DNA of 64,000 nucleotides from Leptotrichia hofstadii. GTDB lineage: Bacteria; Fusobacteriota; Fusobacteriia; Fusobacteriales; Leptotrichiaceae. The DNA lies in the NCBI RefSeq assembly GCF_007990525.1, contig NZ_AP019823.1:1054001-1118000 (forward strand), written 5' to 3'. The notes under the pieces are model-generated. The model searched no databases and was not told where the DNA came from. It was given only the letters and a program-made list of their open reading frames with translations. Each line of letters begins with the position of its first letter. Positions within the stretch are counted from its first letter, which is position 1. The position numbers were made by a program, and so were the translations under genes. Of the stretch, positions 26,378 through 35,229 are shown one piece after another.

Positions 26378-27205
26378 ATGAATGAAGTTTTAAAATACAA
26401 TAATAATTTTAATAACATAAGTCTTCGTAATTTTAATGCCAATGAACTTGATATTTTGATGGCAATTTGTAGCAGAATGAAAGAAAAAGGTGAAGAGGAG
26501 ATAACTTTTCATTTTGATAAGCTGAAAAAACTTGTTAATTATTCTGATAATACATCAGCAACTTTTATAAAAGATCTTGAAAGCACTTATGATAAATTAA
26601 TCAGTATTAAGCTGAAAGTTGGAGATGAAAGACGCTTTATAAAATTTGTGCTGTTTACTCGATATTCAGTTGATGTGGACGAAAAGACAGTTGAGATAGC
26701 AGTTAATAAAGAATTTGCTTGGGTTCTAAATGAATTGAATGTTGCTTTTACAGCATTTGAATTAAAAGAGTTTATCAGTTTAAAATCAAGTTATGCAAAA
26801 GAATTTTATCGAAGAATGAAACAGTTTAAGTCTACTGGAAAATGGAATATATCACTTGAAGATTTTAAAAGAATAATGGATGTTCCTGTGAACTATAGAA
26901 TGTGTGATATTGATGTTTGGGTTTTAAAGCCAATACAAAAAGAACTTGGGGATAAGTTTAAATTAAAAATCAAAAAAATATACAGCAAGAAATCAAGAGG
27001 TCGTCCAAGCGTTTCAGGATTTGAATTTACTTTTTCAAATGTGAATTTGAATATTCCGTTTTTTGATTATCCAACTAATAAAGAAGAAATTAACACAACG
27101 GGAATAAAAGGTAGTAAATATGAAAAATCATCCACTCCAAACTCTACTGAAGTTAAAATTATGATAAATCATGGTAAAGAAAATTTAAAAAGAGGTGTAT
27201 ACTAA
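26378..27205 (+). CDS. Replication initiation protein, RepB/Rep_3 superfamily
   Basis: A 275-residue initiator of iteron plasmids. Features of the double winged-helix fold are visible: ISLRNFNANELDILMAICSR (first wing region), DLESTYDKLISIKLKVGDE, and FISLKSSYAKEFYRRMKQFK with FKRIMDVPVNYRMCDIDVWV (second winged helix). The tail of about 55 residues is low-complexity. The ATG at 26378 is chosen because AAAAAGGAG lies six bases before it. It sits in the chromosome with its iterons but no partition genes, so it is an integrated plasmid origin or its relic. Confidence 0.87.
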   Translation: MNEVLKYNNNFNNISLRNFNANELDILMAICSRMKEKGEEEITFHFDKLKKLVNYSDNTSATFIKDLESTYDKLISIKLKVGDERRFIKFVLFTRYSVDVDEKTVEIAVNKEFAWVLNELNVAFTAFELKEFISLKSSYAKEFYRRMKQFKSTGKWNISLEDFKRIMDVPVNYRMCDIDVWVLKPIQKELGDKFKLKIKKIYSKKSRGRPSVSGFEFTFSNVNLNIPFFDYPTNKEEINTTGIKGSKYEKSSTPNSTEVKIMINHGKENLKRGVY

Positions 27206-27945
27206 TGAACTATTTAAAAAAAATAATTATTTTTTTTCTGATTGGTATCAGTGTAAATTGTGAAGAAATAACTAGAATAAATAATAATGTAAGAGATGAT
27301 AAAAATTGGTTAAGTATGGAAATAGAGAAAGATGAAAAAATAAAAATATTAAAAACGAAACAAAAATTATCTTTATGTCTTAAAAAATATAATTTATCAA
27401 ATTTTTTGGTTTCAAATTGCTCCCTTTTGATAGATAAAGATAAAATAAAAGAATTTACTATAAAAGAAGATGAATTAAAAAATTATAGTGATGAAATTAA
27501 AAATTTAGTAAAACAATTAGATAAAAAAATGTATTTATCAAAGGGTATATCAGTTATTCCATTTAGAAATACTTATCTTCCTGAAACAACATTTTTTAAT
27601 AAGATAATTGATTCAGAAGTAATAATATATTTATCAAAAGATTTTAATTATTATTTAGATTTGCATGAATATGAAAAAATGAAAAAAAAGATGGAAAAAA
27701 TAGATGATTTTCAAGATAAATTAAAAAAAATAGAAAAAGTAGCAGAATACATTTATTCTAAGAAAGAAGAATATAAAACTATAATTAATTTCGATTCTAA
27801 TTTTAGTATTTATTCAGATTTAAGCGAATATTTAAATTTTTCTAAAGAAGTATATTTTGAAGATTGGTTTCTAGATACTTATTACTATTCTTTGAACGAG
27901 GATTTAATAAAATTGTATAATTTACTTGAAAATAATAAAAAATAG
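27205..27945 (+). CDS. Putative lipoprotein coupled to rep
   Basis: A 246-residue protein whose ATG shares one base with the rep stop (TAATG) and whose AGAGGTG site lies inside the rep end, so translation is probably coupled. The N-terminus is a signal with a possible lipobox SVNC (Cys near 18). The body is highly charged with a coiled-coil stretch (YEKMKKKMEKIDDFQDKLKK). No family recognised. It may be a passenger of the plasmid. Confidence 0.6.
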   Translation: MNYLKKIIIFFLIGISVNCEEITRINNNVRDDKNWLSMEIEKDEKIKILKTKQKLSLCLKKYNLSNFLVSNCSLLIDKDKIKEFTIKEDELKNYSDEIKNLVKQLDKKMYLSKGISVIPFRNTYLPETTFFNKIIDSEVIIYLSKDFNYYLDLHEYEKMKKKMEKIDDFQDKLKKIEKVAEYIYSKKEEYKTIINFDSNFSIYSDLSEYLNFSKEVYFEDWFLDTYYYSLNEDLIKLYNLLENNKK

Positions 27946-28010
27946 AAAAAGTTAATACAGAAAAATTTTAAATTAGAAATTGAAAGTGAGAGTTGAATTA
28001 TAAAATTTCA

Positions 28011-28048
28011 AATAATCGTTGTTGTAAAAGACAGCGGTTATTTTTTTT
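28011..28048 (+). terminator. Intrinsic terminator
   Basis: AATAATCGTTGT (28011-28022) pairs with ACAGCGGTTATT (28031-28042) and runs into eight T. It ends the rep-lipoprotein unit. Confidence 0.8.
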
Positions 28049-28166
28049 GTTTGTAATTTTAAAAAATTTATTTAATAAAATCTCCAATCCCTTTTCTTTC
28101 ATAAAAAATATGTTATACTTATAATGAGAAAAAGTAAAAGTTCAGGTATGCAGTAAAGAGGAAAAT

Positions 28167-28775
28167 ATGGAAAAATATGTGATGTTTCGAGGAAAAGTTA
28201 TAGATAAATGGTACGACTTTGATAAAAGGGCACATTATCATATTGTAGCGATGGATGATGAGGGGAAAAGATTTGATTTGGCGGTTAATATTGGGAGTAT
28301 TTATGAGAAGATGAATGAGATTGTTTCTTCTAATTTGAAGGTTTATTATGATGAGAATTATAATTGCCGAAAGAGAATTGTCCGTAAAATGCTGTCACAA
28401 AAAAATGGTATTACAGAATGTCACAAGGGTTTATATCTGGATTATATTAGAATGAAACTTTTTCCACACGAAAAGATGATACAGATGAAGGGGTTTGATG
28501 TAACAAGTATTTATTTGACCGGGATTATTGAAAAGAATGTTGTGCAGGCTATGAATAATGATGATTTTGAGGTAATTGCGTTTGGAAGGCTTTATGCGAA
28601 TGGGAAAGGTTTGCACGATATTCATATGAATCAGGGAAGTGTGGATAAATTTAGGAAAAATGATGCATCGTATTCTGATGGAGGGCTGTTTTTTAGAAAT
28701 AGACGAGATAATAAGATTACAGTTGTATTTATTGCATTTATTACTCAAAGTTTGAATATGCCTGAAAGTGTTTAG
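28167..28775 (+). CDS. YukJ-like protein (DUF2278)
   Basis: A 202-residue soluble protein. The N-terminal GKVIDKW, HYHIVAMDDEGKRFDLAVNI block, the central GLYLDYIRMKLFP, and the C-terminal GKGLHDIHMNQGSV then SDGGLFF and VFIAFITQS all fit the DUF2278/YukJ pattern. The conserved HDIHMNQG motif suggests a hydrolase or metal site, but no activity is known to me. AAAGAGGAAA precedes the ATG. Confidence 0.85.
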   Translation: MEKYVMFRGKVIDKWYDFDKRAHYHIVAMDDEGKRFDLAVNIGSIYEKMNEIVSSNLKVYYDENYNCRKRIVRKMLSQKNGITECHKGLYLDYIRMKLFPHEKMIQMKGFDVTSIYLTGIIEKNVVQAMNNDDFEVIAFGRLYANGKGLHDIHMNQGSVDKFRKNDASYSDGGLFFRNRRDNKITVVFIAFITQSLNMPESV

Positions 28776-28891
28776 AGTCAGATTAATAAAAATTAGACGG
28801 AATTTATGAGATGGATTTTAAAATAAATTTTTATAAAAATAATTAATAAAATATGGGGAAATATAAAAGTTGGAAAAGAGGTGTGACAAAA

Positions 28892-29545
28892 ATGTCTATA
28901 AGAAATTTTGCTACAAAACTTAAAATGAAACGTGAAGAGTTTTGGAAATACATTTCCATATCGCATAAAAAAGCCAAAAATAATAATGAGTTTGTAGACT
29001 ATTTAATAGATATTCTATCAAAAAAAACAGATGAGGAAATTTTTGATTTTGAAATAATTACATTTGAATTAATGCGTGAAAGTTACAATGAAAAGTTGTG
29101 GTGTGCCTCGTATCTTGTGAACGGTGACACAGCGAGCTGGAGCTTTGATTTTTTTAGGCTATGGTTAATTTCGCAGGGGGAAAAAATATATCATTCAATT
29201 ATAAAAAATCAGGATAATTTATCAAAATATATAAATATATCTTTTGGAGCGAAATTTATGACAAATTATTTTGAAAATGAAAACTTTGCTTTTATCCCAG
29301 CCTATGCTTTTTCAAGAAAAAACTGCTCACACAATATTTTAAGCAAGGAAAGTTACAAAATTAATAGTAAAACTATTTTTCAGGATGATTTTATCGATGA
29401 TTATAATAAAAGATTGAATACCTATAAGAGAAAAATAGGATATATTAATAAAAAATATCCAAAAATAATATTTCACTGGTGTGCACAATTTCCAAACAGC
29501 ATGAAAGAAGTGTGTCCAACATTATTTAAAAAAATGTATTTTTAA
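28892..29545 (+). CDS. DUF4240 domain protein
   Basis: A 217-residue protein. The N-terminal REEFWKYISISHKKAKNN, the IFDFEIITFELMRESYNEKLW block and SWSFDFFRLWLISQGEKIY follow the DUF4240 pattern, a family of unknown function often found next to polymorphic toxins or YwqK/DUF1963-type genes. GAGGTG lies ten bases before the ATG at 28892; an ATG at 28853 lacks such a site. Confidence 0.75.
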   Translation: MSIRNFATKLKMKREEFWKYISISHKKAKNNNEFVDYLIDILSKKTDEEIFDFEIITFELMRESYNEKLWCASYLVNGDTASWSFDFFRLWLISQGEKIYHSIIKNQDNLSKYINISFGAKFMTNYFENENFAFIPAYAFSRKNCSHNILSKESYKINSKTIFQDDFIDDYNKRLNTYKRKIGYINKKYPKIIFHWCAQFPNSMKEVCPTLFKKMYF

Positions 29546-29549
29546 AAAA

Positions 29550-29586
29550 ACAAGGGAGTGCCTCAATTTACGGGACATTCCCTCTT
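29550..29586 (+). terminator. Probable intrinsic terminator
   Basis: AAGGGAGTG (about 29552-29560) pairs with CATTCCCTCTT (from 29576) around a loop that contains CC/GG. The downstream T tract is broken by C residues, so it is weaker than usual. Confidence 0.45.
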
Positions 29587-29659
29587 CTCTAATGAGATTT
29601 AGTATTGAATTATTTTGTTTAATAACAGTTTTACTATTTTTATTATATTTTTTCTTTAT

Positions 29660-29795
29660 TTATTTTCGTAGGATTGCTCATTGCCGCAAATCCTACAACC
29701 TATGGCTAGTCTACGACATTTTTCTGCACTGACAAAAAACTCGCTATGCTCAGACAGTTTTGCCAGCACAGAAAAATGCTCCGACGGATTAGTTT
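29660..29795 (+). repeat. Dispersed ~130-bp repeat, copy 1
   Basis: A stretch with nested inverted repeats, such as GTAGGATT/AATCCTAC at 29669-29696. It recurs almost identically in inverted orientation at 50650-50781. It is noncoding, noticeably more GC-rich than the flanks, and lies in the 364-base gap between the DUF4240 gene and the M24 peptidase gene, which holds nothing else I can assign. Likely a MITE-like or structured repeat. Confidence 0.75.
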
Positions 29796-29909
29796 ATGCT
29801 ATACTCTGTTAAAAAATGAAAATTATATTTTAATTATTTGAAAATATTAAGTTTATATCCTCTATCGGAAAAGTTTGTAATAAATTTGTTATGTAAATCG
29901 AAAATAGAA

Positions 29910-30986
29910 TTAACGCAAAATAATTAATTCCTTATTACTTTTATTTAATATTTCTCTGCCATCTTTTTTGACTACAACATCATCTTCAATTCTAACTCCA
30001 CCCCATCCGTCAAAATAAAGTCCTGGTTCAGAAGTTACAACCATATTTTCTTTCAGTTCAATATGTGAAGCAGTTGATAAGTAAGGTAATTCATGAATTT
30101 CCGCACCAATTCCGTGTCCCAGTCCATGTCCAAAATACTCGCCATATCCTTTTTCAGTTAAAAAGTTTCTAACAACTTTGTCAACATCATCTGACATGAT
30201 TCCTTCTTTTATAGTATTTACACCTAGTATTTGCGCTTCTAAAACAGTATTATAAATTTCTACGTGTCTATCAGAAATATTGTCTCCATAGTAAACAGTT
30301 CTTGTCATATCTGACACATATCCTTCATAATATGCCCCAAAATCCATTGTAATAAATTCTTCCTTTTGAATTTTTTTGTCAGAAGCTACTCCGTGTGGCA
30401 TAGCTGAACGGTATCCGCTGGCAAAAATTGTAGTAAATGAACGGTCATCAGCACCTAGTTTTCTTTGAATGTATTCCATATATGAAGAAACTTCCTTTTC
30501 AGAAACGCCTTCCTTTATAATTTTTAAAGCCTCTGAAAATGCTACATCACTAATTTCTACAGCCTTTTTAATAAGTGCAATTTCTTCTTCTGATTTTACC
30601 ATTCTTTCCATTACAAGTTTATTTCCAACTGGTACTAATTCTACTTTAAAAATGTCTTTTATCGTTTGATAAAGGGAAAACGACACATTTACATCTTCAA
30701 ATCCCACATTTTTTAGCCCAAATTTTTTTATATATTCTCCAACTGTCTGCAGTGAGCCACGTGAGACTTCCACAAATTCAAATCCCATTTCACTAACTTG
30801 TTTAGTCGCTTGCGTCTTGTATCTAAAATCCGAAAAGAAAAAATTCCCGTTTTTTGTCGCAAGAGCAACTCCAGTTGTCCCAGTAAACCCAGTAAAATAT
30901 CGAAGGTTATACAAGTCTGTAATAAATAATCCATCAATATTCAGTTCATTTAAAATTCTTGATAATTTTTCAGTTCTTTTTTCCAT
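29910..30986 (-). CDS. Xaa-Pro aminopeptidase (M24B)
   Basis: A 358-residue metallopeptidase that removes residues N-terminal to proline. Residues 1-125 are the creatinase-type N-domain. The pita-bread domain shows the five metal ligands in order: FITMDFGAYYEGYVSDMTRT (Asp, Asp), GHGLGHGIGAEIHE (His), TSEPGLY (Glu) and RIEDDV (Glu). AGAGGAAAAAAC precedes the ATG. It is on the minus strand, alone or leading nothing obvious. Confidence 0.93.
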   Translation of the reverse strand: MEKRTEKLSRILNELNIDGLFITDLYNLRYFTGFTGTTGVALATKNGNFFFSDFRYKTQATKQVSEMGFEFVEVSRGSLQTVGEYIKKFGLKNVGFEDVNVSFSLYQTIKDIFKVELVPVGNKLVMERMVKSEEEIALIKKAVEISDVAFSEALKIIKEGVSEKEVSSYMEYIQRKLGADDRSFTTIFASGYRSAMPHGVASDKKIQKEEFITMDFGAYYEGYVSDMTRTVYYGDNISDRHVEIYNTVLEAQILGVNTIKEGIMSDDVDKVVRNFLTEKGYGEYFGHGLGHGIGAEIHELPYLSTASHIELKENMVVTSEPGLYFDGWGGVRIEDDVVVKKDGREILNKSNKELIILR

Positions 30987-31074
30987 GTTTTTTCCTCTTT
31001 TTTATTAAAATTTTTTTACTTTTAAAGTGTAACATAAATTCAAAATTTTTTCTATTTATTTTTTGTAAGAAATT

Positions 31075-32058
31075 TTAATTAATATTAAATTGCAATGTAA
31101 CTATTCCAGAAGAACAGTTGTTTGTCAAAAAACTTACGTGTACATTACTGGCAGCTCTTCTCGCAGCTGCTTGAGACTGACTGTTTCCTCCTGTAACAGA
31201 CTGGATAGCGACAGAGCCGCCACGGGTAAATCTGATTGTAGCAACAATGGTTTCTTTCCGTTTTAACCGTTGATTTGCAGTTGGTACTTCCAGATGGCTA
31301 TTGTAAGAAACAGAAAAATCTACGCCACGTCGACATCCACCACCTCGTGTACTTCCAGACTTTTTATCATTTCCATTTCCAGAACTAGTTGAATTTGCGC
31401 TTGTTCCTGTTCCATTTCCGTTTTTGTTACTTGTAGAGTTTCCGTTAGCAGTATTTCCATTTTTATTTCCATGTGAAGTTCCTGAATTTGAGGGAGTGTT
31501 TTTATGTCCAGAATTATTGGAAATAGTGGAGTTTGAAGCAGTTATGGTGTTTTGTACTGGTTTTGTACTGGCAGAATTTCCTGTGGATTGTGAAATTACT
31601 GGTTGTGTAGCATTTTTAGGGGTGGAGGTAACTGGGGGGATAATTGGGTGTGATGTAGGTTTTGGTTGTTCTTTTGGTATGGTCTCTTGGGGTACTTTGG
31701 GAGGTTGTGGTAATGGTTGCTGTGGTTGTTTTGGCTGTATTGGCTGTGATGGTGAAAGTTCGGGCTGTTTTAGATTTTTAGGCTGTTTACTTGGTTCTAT
31801 GTTTTGAGTTTCGGAAATTGCATTGTTTTTATTTTGCGGATTTCCCTTTTGTAACCCAGACGTTCCGTTACTTTCCTCATTGCTATCCGTATCAACTGTG
31901 CTTTTTGTCTTATTTTCTTCCAAAATACTATTTTTTAAGTCAACAACAATAGTCTGCTTTTCTTTTTTTTCTTCAAGTTTCTGTTTTAAAACTGGAGTTG
32001 CAATTGGAATAAGAAGTATTCCCAAGTTTATTGCAGCTGAAATTATGTAATATTTCAT
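31075..32058 (-). CDS. TonB-like energy transducer with long low-complexity linker
   Basis: A 327-residue protein. The N-terminal membrane anchor (YIISAAINLGILLIPIATPV) is followed by about 200 residues of Pro/Gln-rich and then Asn/Gly/Ser/Thr-rich linker that would span the periplasm. The C-terminal 90 residues form a TonB-like domain with two cysteines (GGCRRGVDFSVSY ... NNCSSGIVTLQFNIN). It sits downstream of exbB and exbD on the minus strand, the standard order. It should pass the proton motive force to outer-membrane receptors. The linker is long for TonB. Confidence 0.8.
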   Translation of the reverse strand: MKYYIISAAINLGILLIPIATPVLKQKLEEKKEKQTIVVDLKNSILEENKTKSTVDTDSNEESNGTSGLQKGNPQNKNNAISETQNIEPSKQPKNLKQPELSPSQPIQPKQPQQPLPQPPKVPQETIPKEQPKPTSHPIIPPVTSTPKNATQPVISQSTGNSASTKPVQNTITASNSTISNNSGHKNTPSNSGTSHGNKNGNTANGNSTSNKNGNGTGTSANSTSSGNGNDKKSGSTRGGGCRRGVDFSVSYNSHLEVPTANQRLKRKETIVATIRFTRGGSVAIQSVTGGNSQSQAAARRAASNVHVSFLTNNCSSGIVTLQFNIN

Positions 32059-32104
32059 TTTTCACCTTCATTCGTTTTCTTTAAATATCTAATTTTATAT
32101 AGTT

Positions 32105-32521
32105 TTAATTTTTATTTTGAATATTTAAACTTATATTTTCTATGTTCATATTTTTTAAAATACTCATCGTATCCACAATGTCCTTATATTCCAAATGTTC
32201 GTCGGCAGTTAAAGTTATATTTTTTAATGCTTTCTTTGGTAATTTTGAAAATTCGGAAGCTATTTCATTTTGGGAAAGTTCCCTAGTTTTGTCGTCTATT
32301 TTTAAGAAGTATTTTTTGTCTTTATTTACGATTACTTCTATTTTTGTATCTTCCTTTTTTTCAAGCTGTGCTGATGTTTTTGGAACAGACAGCTGAAATT
32401 GTGAATAATTGTTAAATGTAGTTGCAAGCATAAAAAATATTAGCAGCATAAAAATTACATCAATTAAGTTTAACATTGATATATCAACGTTTTGACGTTT
32501 TCGTCTGTTAGAAAATTTCAT
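32105..32521 (-). CDS. exbD: ExbD/TolR family proton channel subunit
   Basis: A 138-residue protein with a single N-terminal membrane segment (NLIDVIFMLLIFFMLATTF) carrying the essential Asp in LIDV, then a periplasmic domain ending in MSILKNMNIENISLNI. With ExbB it forms the proton channel that drives TonB. AGGAGAAAA precedes the ATG. Lies between exbB and the TonB-like gene. Confidence 0.93.
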   Translation of the reverse strand: MKFSNRRKRQNVDISMLNLIDVIFMLLIFFMLATTFNNYSQFQLSVPKTSAQLEKKEDTKIEVIVNKDKKYFLKIDDKTRELSQNEIASEFSKLPKKALKNITLTADEHLEYKDIVDTMSILKNMNIENISLNIQNKN

Positions 32522-32644
32522 ATTTTTCTCCTAAGAAATTTGATTTGTAAATTTTACTTAAATTTGTTTGAAGTTAAACTAATCTAAATCGGATAAAATT
32601 AGTTTGAATTTTAAGTATAAAATTAGAATAAAAGGTTGTAAAAA

Positions 32645-33271
32645 TCAATCTTTTACTCGGCTCAAAAACTGCAATGCCGCCCTTTCCATCTCGGCTACAA
32701 TAACATCAATTCGTCTGTTAAAATAATTATAAAAAACTAATGCAGGTATTGCAACTATTAATCCAAATGCAGTTGTGTAAAGTGCTTCTGAAATTCCGCC
32801 AGCTACTATTTTTGCAGTGCTTGTACCGTTTCGGGTAAGGGCTGAAAAGGCTGCAATCATTCCTGTAACAGTTCCCAGAAGTCCAAGTTGAGGAGCAGCA
32901 TTTACAACTGTTCCCAATAAGCTCATACCTTTTTCAAGTTCAGTAGTCTGCTCTAGAATACTTTCACTTATGATGCCCTCGATAACCTGTCTATGTGAAT
33001 TATCAAGCTCATCAAAGTTAATATCCGTATTGGAAACAATTTTTGTCACACTCTTAGAAACAGAATCAGTCTTATCTTTGCAAAGTTTTAAAATTTCTTC
33101 TCTGCTGCCTGTTCTAAGTGCTTTATAAAGCTGATTTTTCTCGTTTTCTGACAATTTCTTCTCTTTTGATAAAAAAGTATACAATTTTTCAATAATAACA
33201 GCAAGTCCAGATATTGAGGCAAGTAAAATTACCCACATAAATATTCCGCCGTCAAAAAGGTATTTTAGCAT
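32645..33271 (-). CDS. exbB: ExbB/TolQ/MotA family proton channel protein
   Basis: A 208-residue protein with three membrane segments: residues 9-29, then a pair near 108-133 and 155-178. Segments PQLGLLGTVTGMIAAFSAL and GGISEALYTTAFGLIVAIPA are diagnostic of MotA/TolQ/ExbB. It forms the pentameric ring around ExbD. It is the first gene of the minus-strand exbB-exbD-tonB set and has a near-consensus promoter. Confidence 0.95.
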   Translation of the reverse strand: MLKYLFDGGIFMWVILLASISGLAVIIEKLYTFLSKEKKLSENEKNQLYKALRTGSREEILKLCKDKTDSVSKSVTKIVSNTDINFDELDNSHRQVIEGIISESILEQTTELEKGMSLLGTVVNAAPQLGLLGTVTGMIAAFSALTRNGTSTAKIVAGGISEALYTTAFGLIVAIPALVFYNYFNRRIDVIVAEMERAALQFLSRVKD

Positions 33272-33310
33272 AGTTCTTCCTTCTTTCCATATTATTTCGT
33301 TAATAAAATT

Positions 33311-33339
33311 ATTTTACTATAAAAATATTTCTGTGTCAA
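33311..33339 (-). promoter_or_regulatory. Promoter of the exbB-exbD-tonB genes
   Basis: On the minus strand TTGACA (33339-33334), a 17-base spacer and TAAAAT (33316-33311), about 40 bases before exbB. No Fur-like palindrome is evident. Confidence 0.7.
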
Positions 33340-33545
33340 ATTTTATTTGATAAATTAGTAAGCCACTATTCATTGTGGCAAGATTATTTGAAGCCAAATG
33401 CTGAAAAATAGGATATTTTATTTAAATACTAATATTTTTTGATTTTAATAATTTGCTAAAAAAGTAATAGTTACAGCTCATGACACATAAAAAATGATAT
33501 AAAATTTTAAAAATTTAAAATATTTAGGTTGAATATAATTAAAAT

Positions 33546-33579
33546 ACCTGTTATAATAAATTAGAGTATTATAACAGGT
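33546..33579. repeat. Perfect 13-bp palindromic stem-loop in a 567-base gene-free gap
   Basis: ACCTGTTATAATA (33546-33558) is followed by an 8-base loop and its exact complement (33567-33579). There is no T tract on either side, so it is not a simple terminator. It could be an operator or a dispersed repeat. The remainder of 33272-33838 holds only AT-rich sequence, the exbB promoter and no convincing gene. Confidence 0.55.
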
Positions 33580-33838
33580 GATATATTTTATAAAAGAGTT
33601 AAAATTGTAATTATAATAAAACTATATTATTTGAAAAGCCAAAAAAATAAAACTAATTTATAAGGAAAAAAACATGATTTATAAAAATTTATATGGTATT
33701 ATTATAATATAAGTGGTTTATTTTAAAATTGATTTTATGTTCAGATAACTTAAAAAATGGGATATTATAAACATTTATCAACTATATCATACTACATGTT
33801 TAAATATAAAAAATATCTTTGTATCTGAAAGGAAAAAT

Positions 33839-34516
33839 ATGAATAAAAAAACTAAGAGCAATAATTCACTCAATGATATACATAAAAAAGCTGAAAATTT
33901 TTCGCGTGGAGAAGAAATTGCAAATTTTGTAAGTCATACTGTGGGTGCAGGGCTGGCCGTGCTGGCATTTCTGATACTTACAATCCGTGCGAGCTGGACG
34001 CGCGATATTGGAACTGTTGCTTCATTTATGGCATTCGGATTTGGACTTATCGTTCTTTATACGATGTCATCAATATATCATGGCTTAAATCCTGGAACAG
34101 CCAAAATGATTTTTGAAATCTTTGATCATTCGGCAATTTACATCCTTATAGCATCGTCGTATACGCCTTTTCTCTATTTGGTAGTTAATTCTCCAATGAA
34201 TAAGATTATACTAGCTATTCAGTGGACGGTATGTGTGCTGGGGATTGTATTTAAGGTGTTTTTCACAGGAAAATTCAAGATGCTGTCAACATTGCTGTAT
34301 CTAATTATGGGATGGATGATTGTATTTGCGTGGAATGATCTTGTAAGTAATATAAATCGTGTTTCATTGATTTATCTGATTGCGGGAGGTGTGCTGTATT
34401 CACTTGGAACAATTTTCTATTCATGGAAAATATGTAAATTTAACCATATGATATGGCATATTTTCGTAATACTTGGAAGTATAGCTCATTTTTTTGCAGT
34501 ATATTTTCTAGTATAG
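33839..34516 (+). CDS. Hemolysin III family membrane protein (PAQR/YqfA-like)
   Basis: A 225-residue seven-helix membrane protein. Family landmarks are visible: EEIANFVSHTVGAG near the start, SSIYHGL (about 78-84), FDHSAIYILIASSYTPF (about 97-113) and NHMIWHIFVILGSIAHF near the end. The conserved His and Asp residues form the presumed zinc site of PAQR-type proteins, probable hydrolases. The hemolysin name is historical. AAAGGAAA precedes the ATG. Confidence 0.92.
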   Translation: MNKKTKSNNSLNDIHKKAENFSRGEEIANFVSHTVGAGLAVLAFLILTIRASWTRDIGTVASFMAFGFGLIVLYTMSSIYHGLNPGTAKMIFEIFDHSAIYILIASSYTPFLYLVVNSPMNKIILAIQWTVCVLGIVFKVFFTGKFKMLSTLLYLIMGWMIVFAWNDLVSNINRVSLIYLIAGGVLYSLGTIFYSWKICKFNHMIWHIFVILGSIAHFFAVYFLV

Positions 34517-34600
34517 CAATTTATTTATTTTTAAGCAGTTTCATTACTATCATTAAACAAATTAAAGAATATATATTTTATTTATAGAAAGGGAATTTTA

Positions 34601-35176
34601 ATGGGAAGAAAATCAAAAGTATCTAACGAACTAAAAATTGAACTAGTAAAGAAAGTATTAGATGGAAAAGCAACTATTCAAGGATTGGCAAAAGAATATG
34701 GAATTGCTAAATCTTCAATAATGACTTGGAAAAAGAAATATCTTGAGCTGGGGGAAGAAAGCATAGTTGTAGGAGATAAAAATAGACATTATACTCGTGA
34801 GCTTAGGGAAAAAGCCATTAAGAGCTATCTTAACAATGAAGGTTCCCTATTTGATATCTGTAAAAAATACGATATTGCTTCTGTGAGCGTTCTGAACTAC
34901 TGGATAAGAGATTACAGAAGAAGCGTGGATGCTAATGGAAACTACACTGTGATAAAAAAACACGTAAGAAAAACAATAGAAGCAAAGGTAGAAGCAGTAA
35001 CTTTCTGTCTGAACAATAATTATGACTATAATCAGACAATTAGAAAGTTTGGAGTTTCTTATCAGCAAATTTATTCTTGGGTAAAAAAATATGAAAAAGG
35101 TGGAATCGATGCATTGGTGGATAATCGTGGAAAAAGAACTTCCAGCCGAAAAACTATAATTACTGAAAATAAATAA
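34601..35176 (+). CDS. Orphan IS3 OrfA-like helix-turn-helix protein
   Basis: A 191-residue basic protein with three successive helix-turn-helix units (about residues 10-50, 60-105 and 118-160), such as TIQGLAKEYGIAKSSIMTWKK and NQTIRKFGVSYQQIYSWVKK. This matches OrfA of IS150-type elements, but the usual C-terminal leucine-zipper tail is missing and no OrfB follows; a terminator comes at once. It may be a truncated transposase subunit or a domesticated DNA-binding protein. AAAGGGAA precedes the ATG. Confidence 0.75.
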   Translation: MGRKSKVSNELKIELVKKVLDGKATIQGLAKEYGIAKSSIMTWKKKYLELGEESIVVGDKNRHYTRELREKAIKSYLNNEGSLFDICKKYDIASVSVLNYWIRDYRRSVDANGNYTVIKKHVRKTIEAKVEAVTFCLNNNYDYNQTIRKFGVSYQQIYSWVKKYEKGGIDALVDNRGKRTSSRKTIITENK

Positions 35177-35186
35177 AAGCAATAAA

Positions 35187-35224
35187 AAAACTGTCAGTCC
35201 TGAATATGGATATGACAGTTTTTA
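35187..35224. terminator. Bidirectional intrinsic terminator
   Basis: AAAACTGTCA pairs with TGACAGTTTT; A-rich on the left and T-rich on the right. It can serve both the OrfA-like gene (+) and lgt (-), which converge here. Confidence 0.8.
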
Positions 35225-35229
35225 ATTTC

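Noticed and set aside
31424-31807. Cys/Gly-rich plus-strand open frame opposite the TonB-like gene
   Set aside because: It is the complement of the Pro/Gln/Asn-rich linker; no ribosome site, and the composition is explained by the opposite gene.
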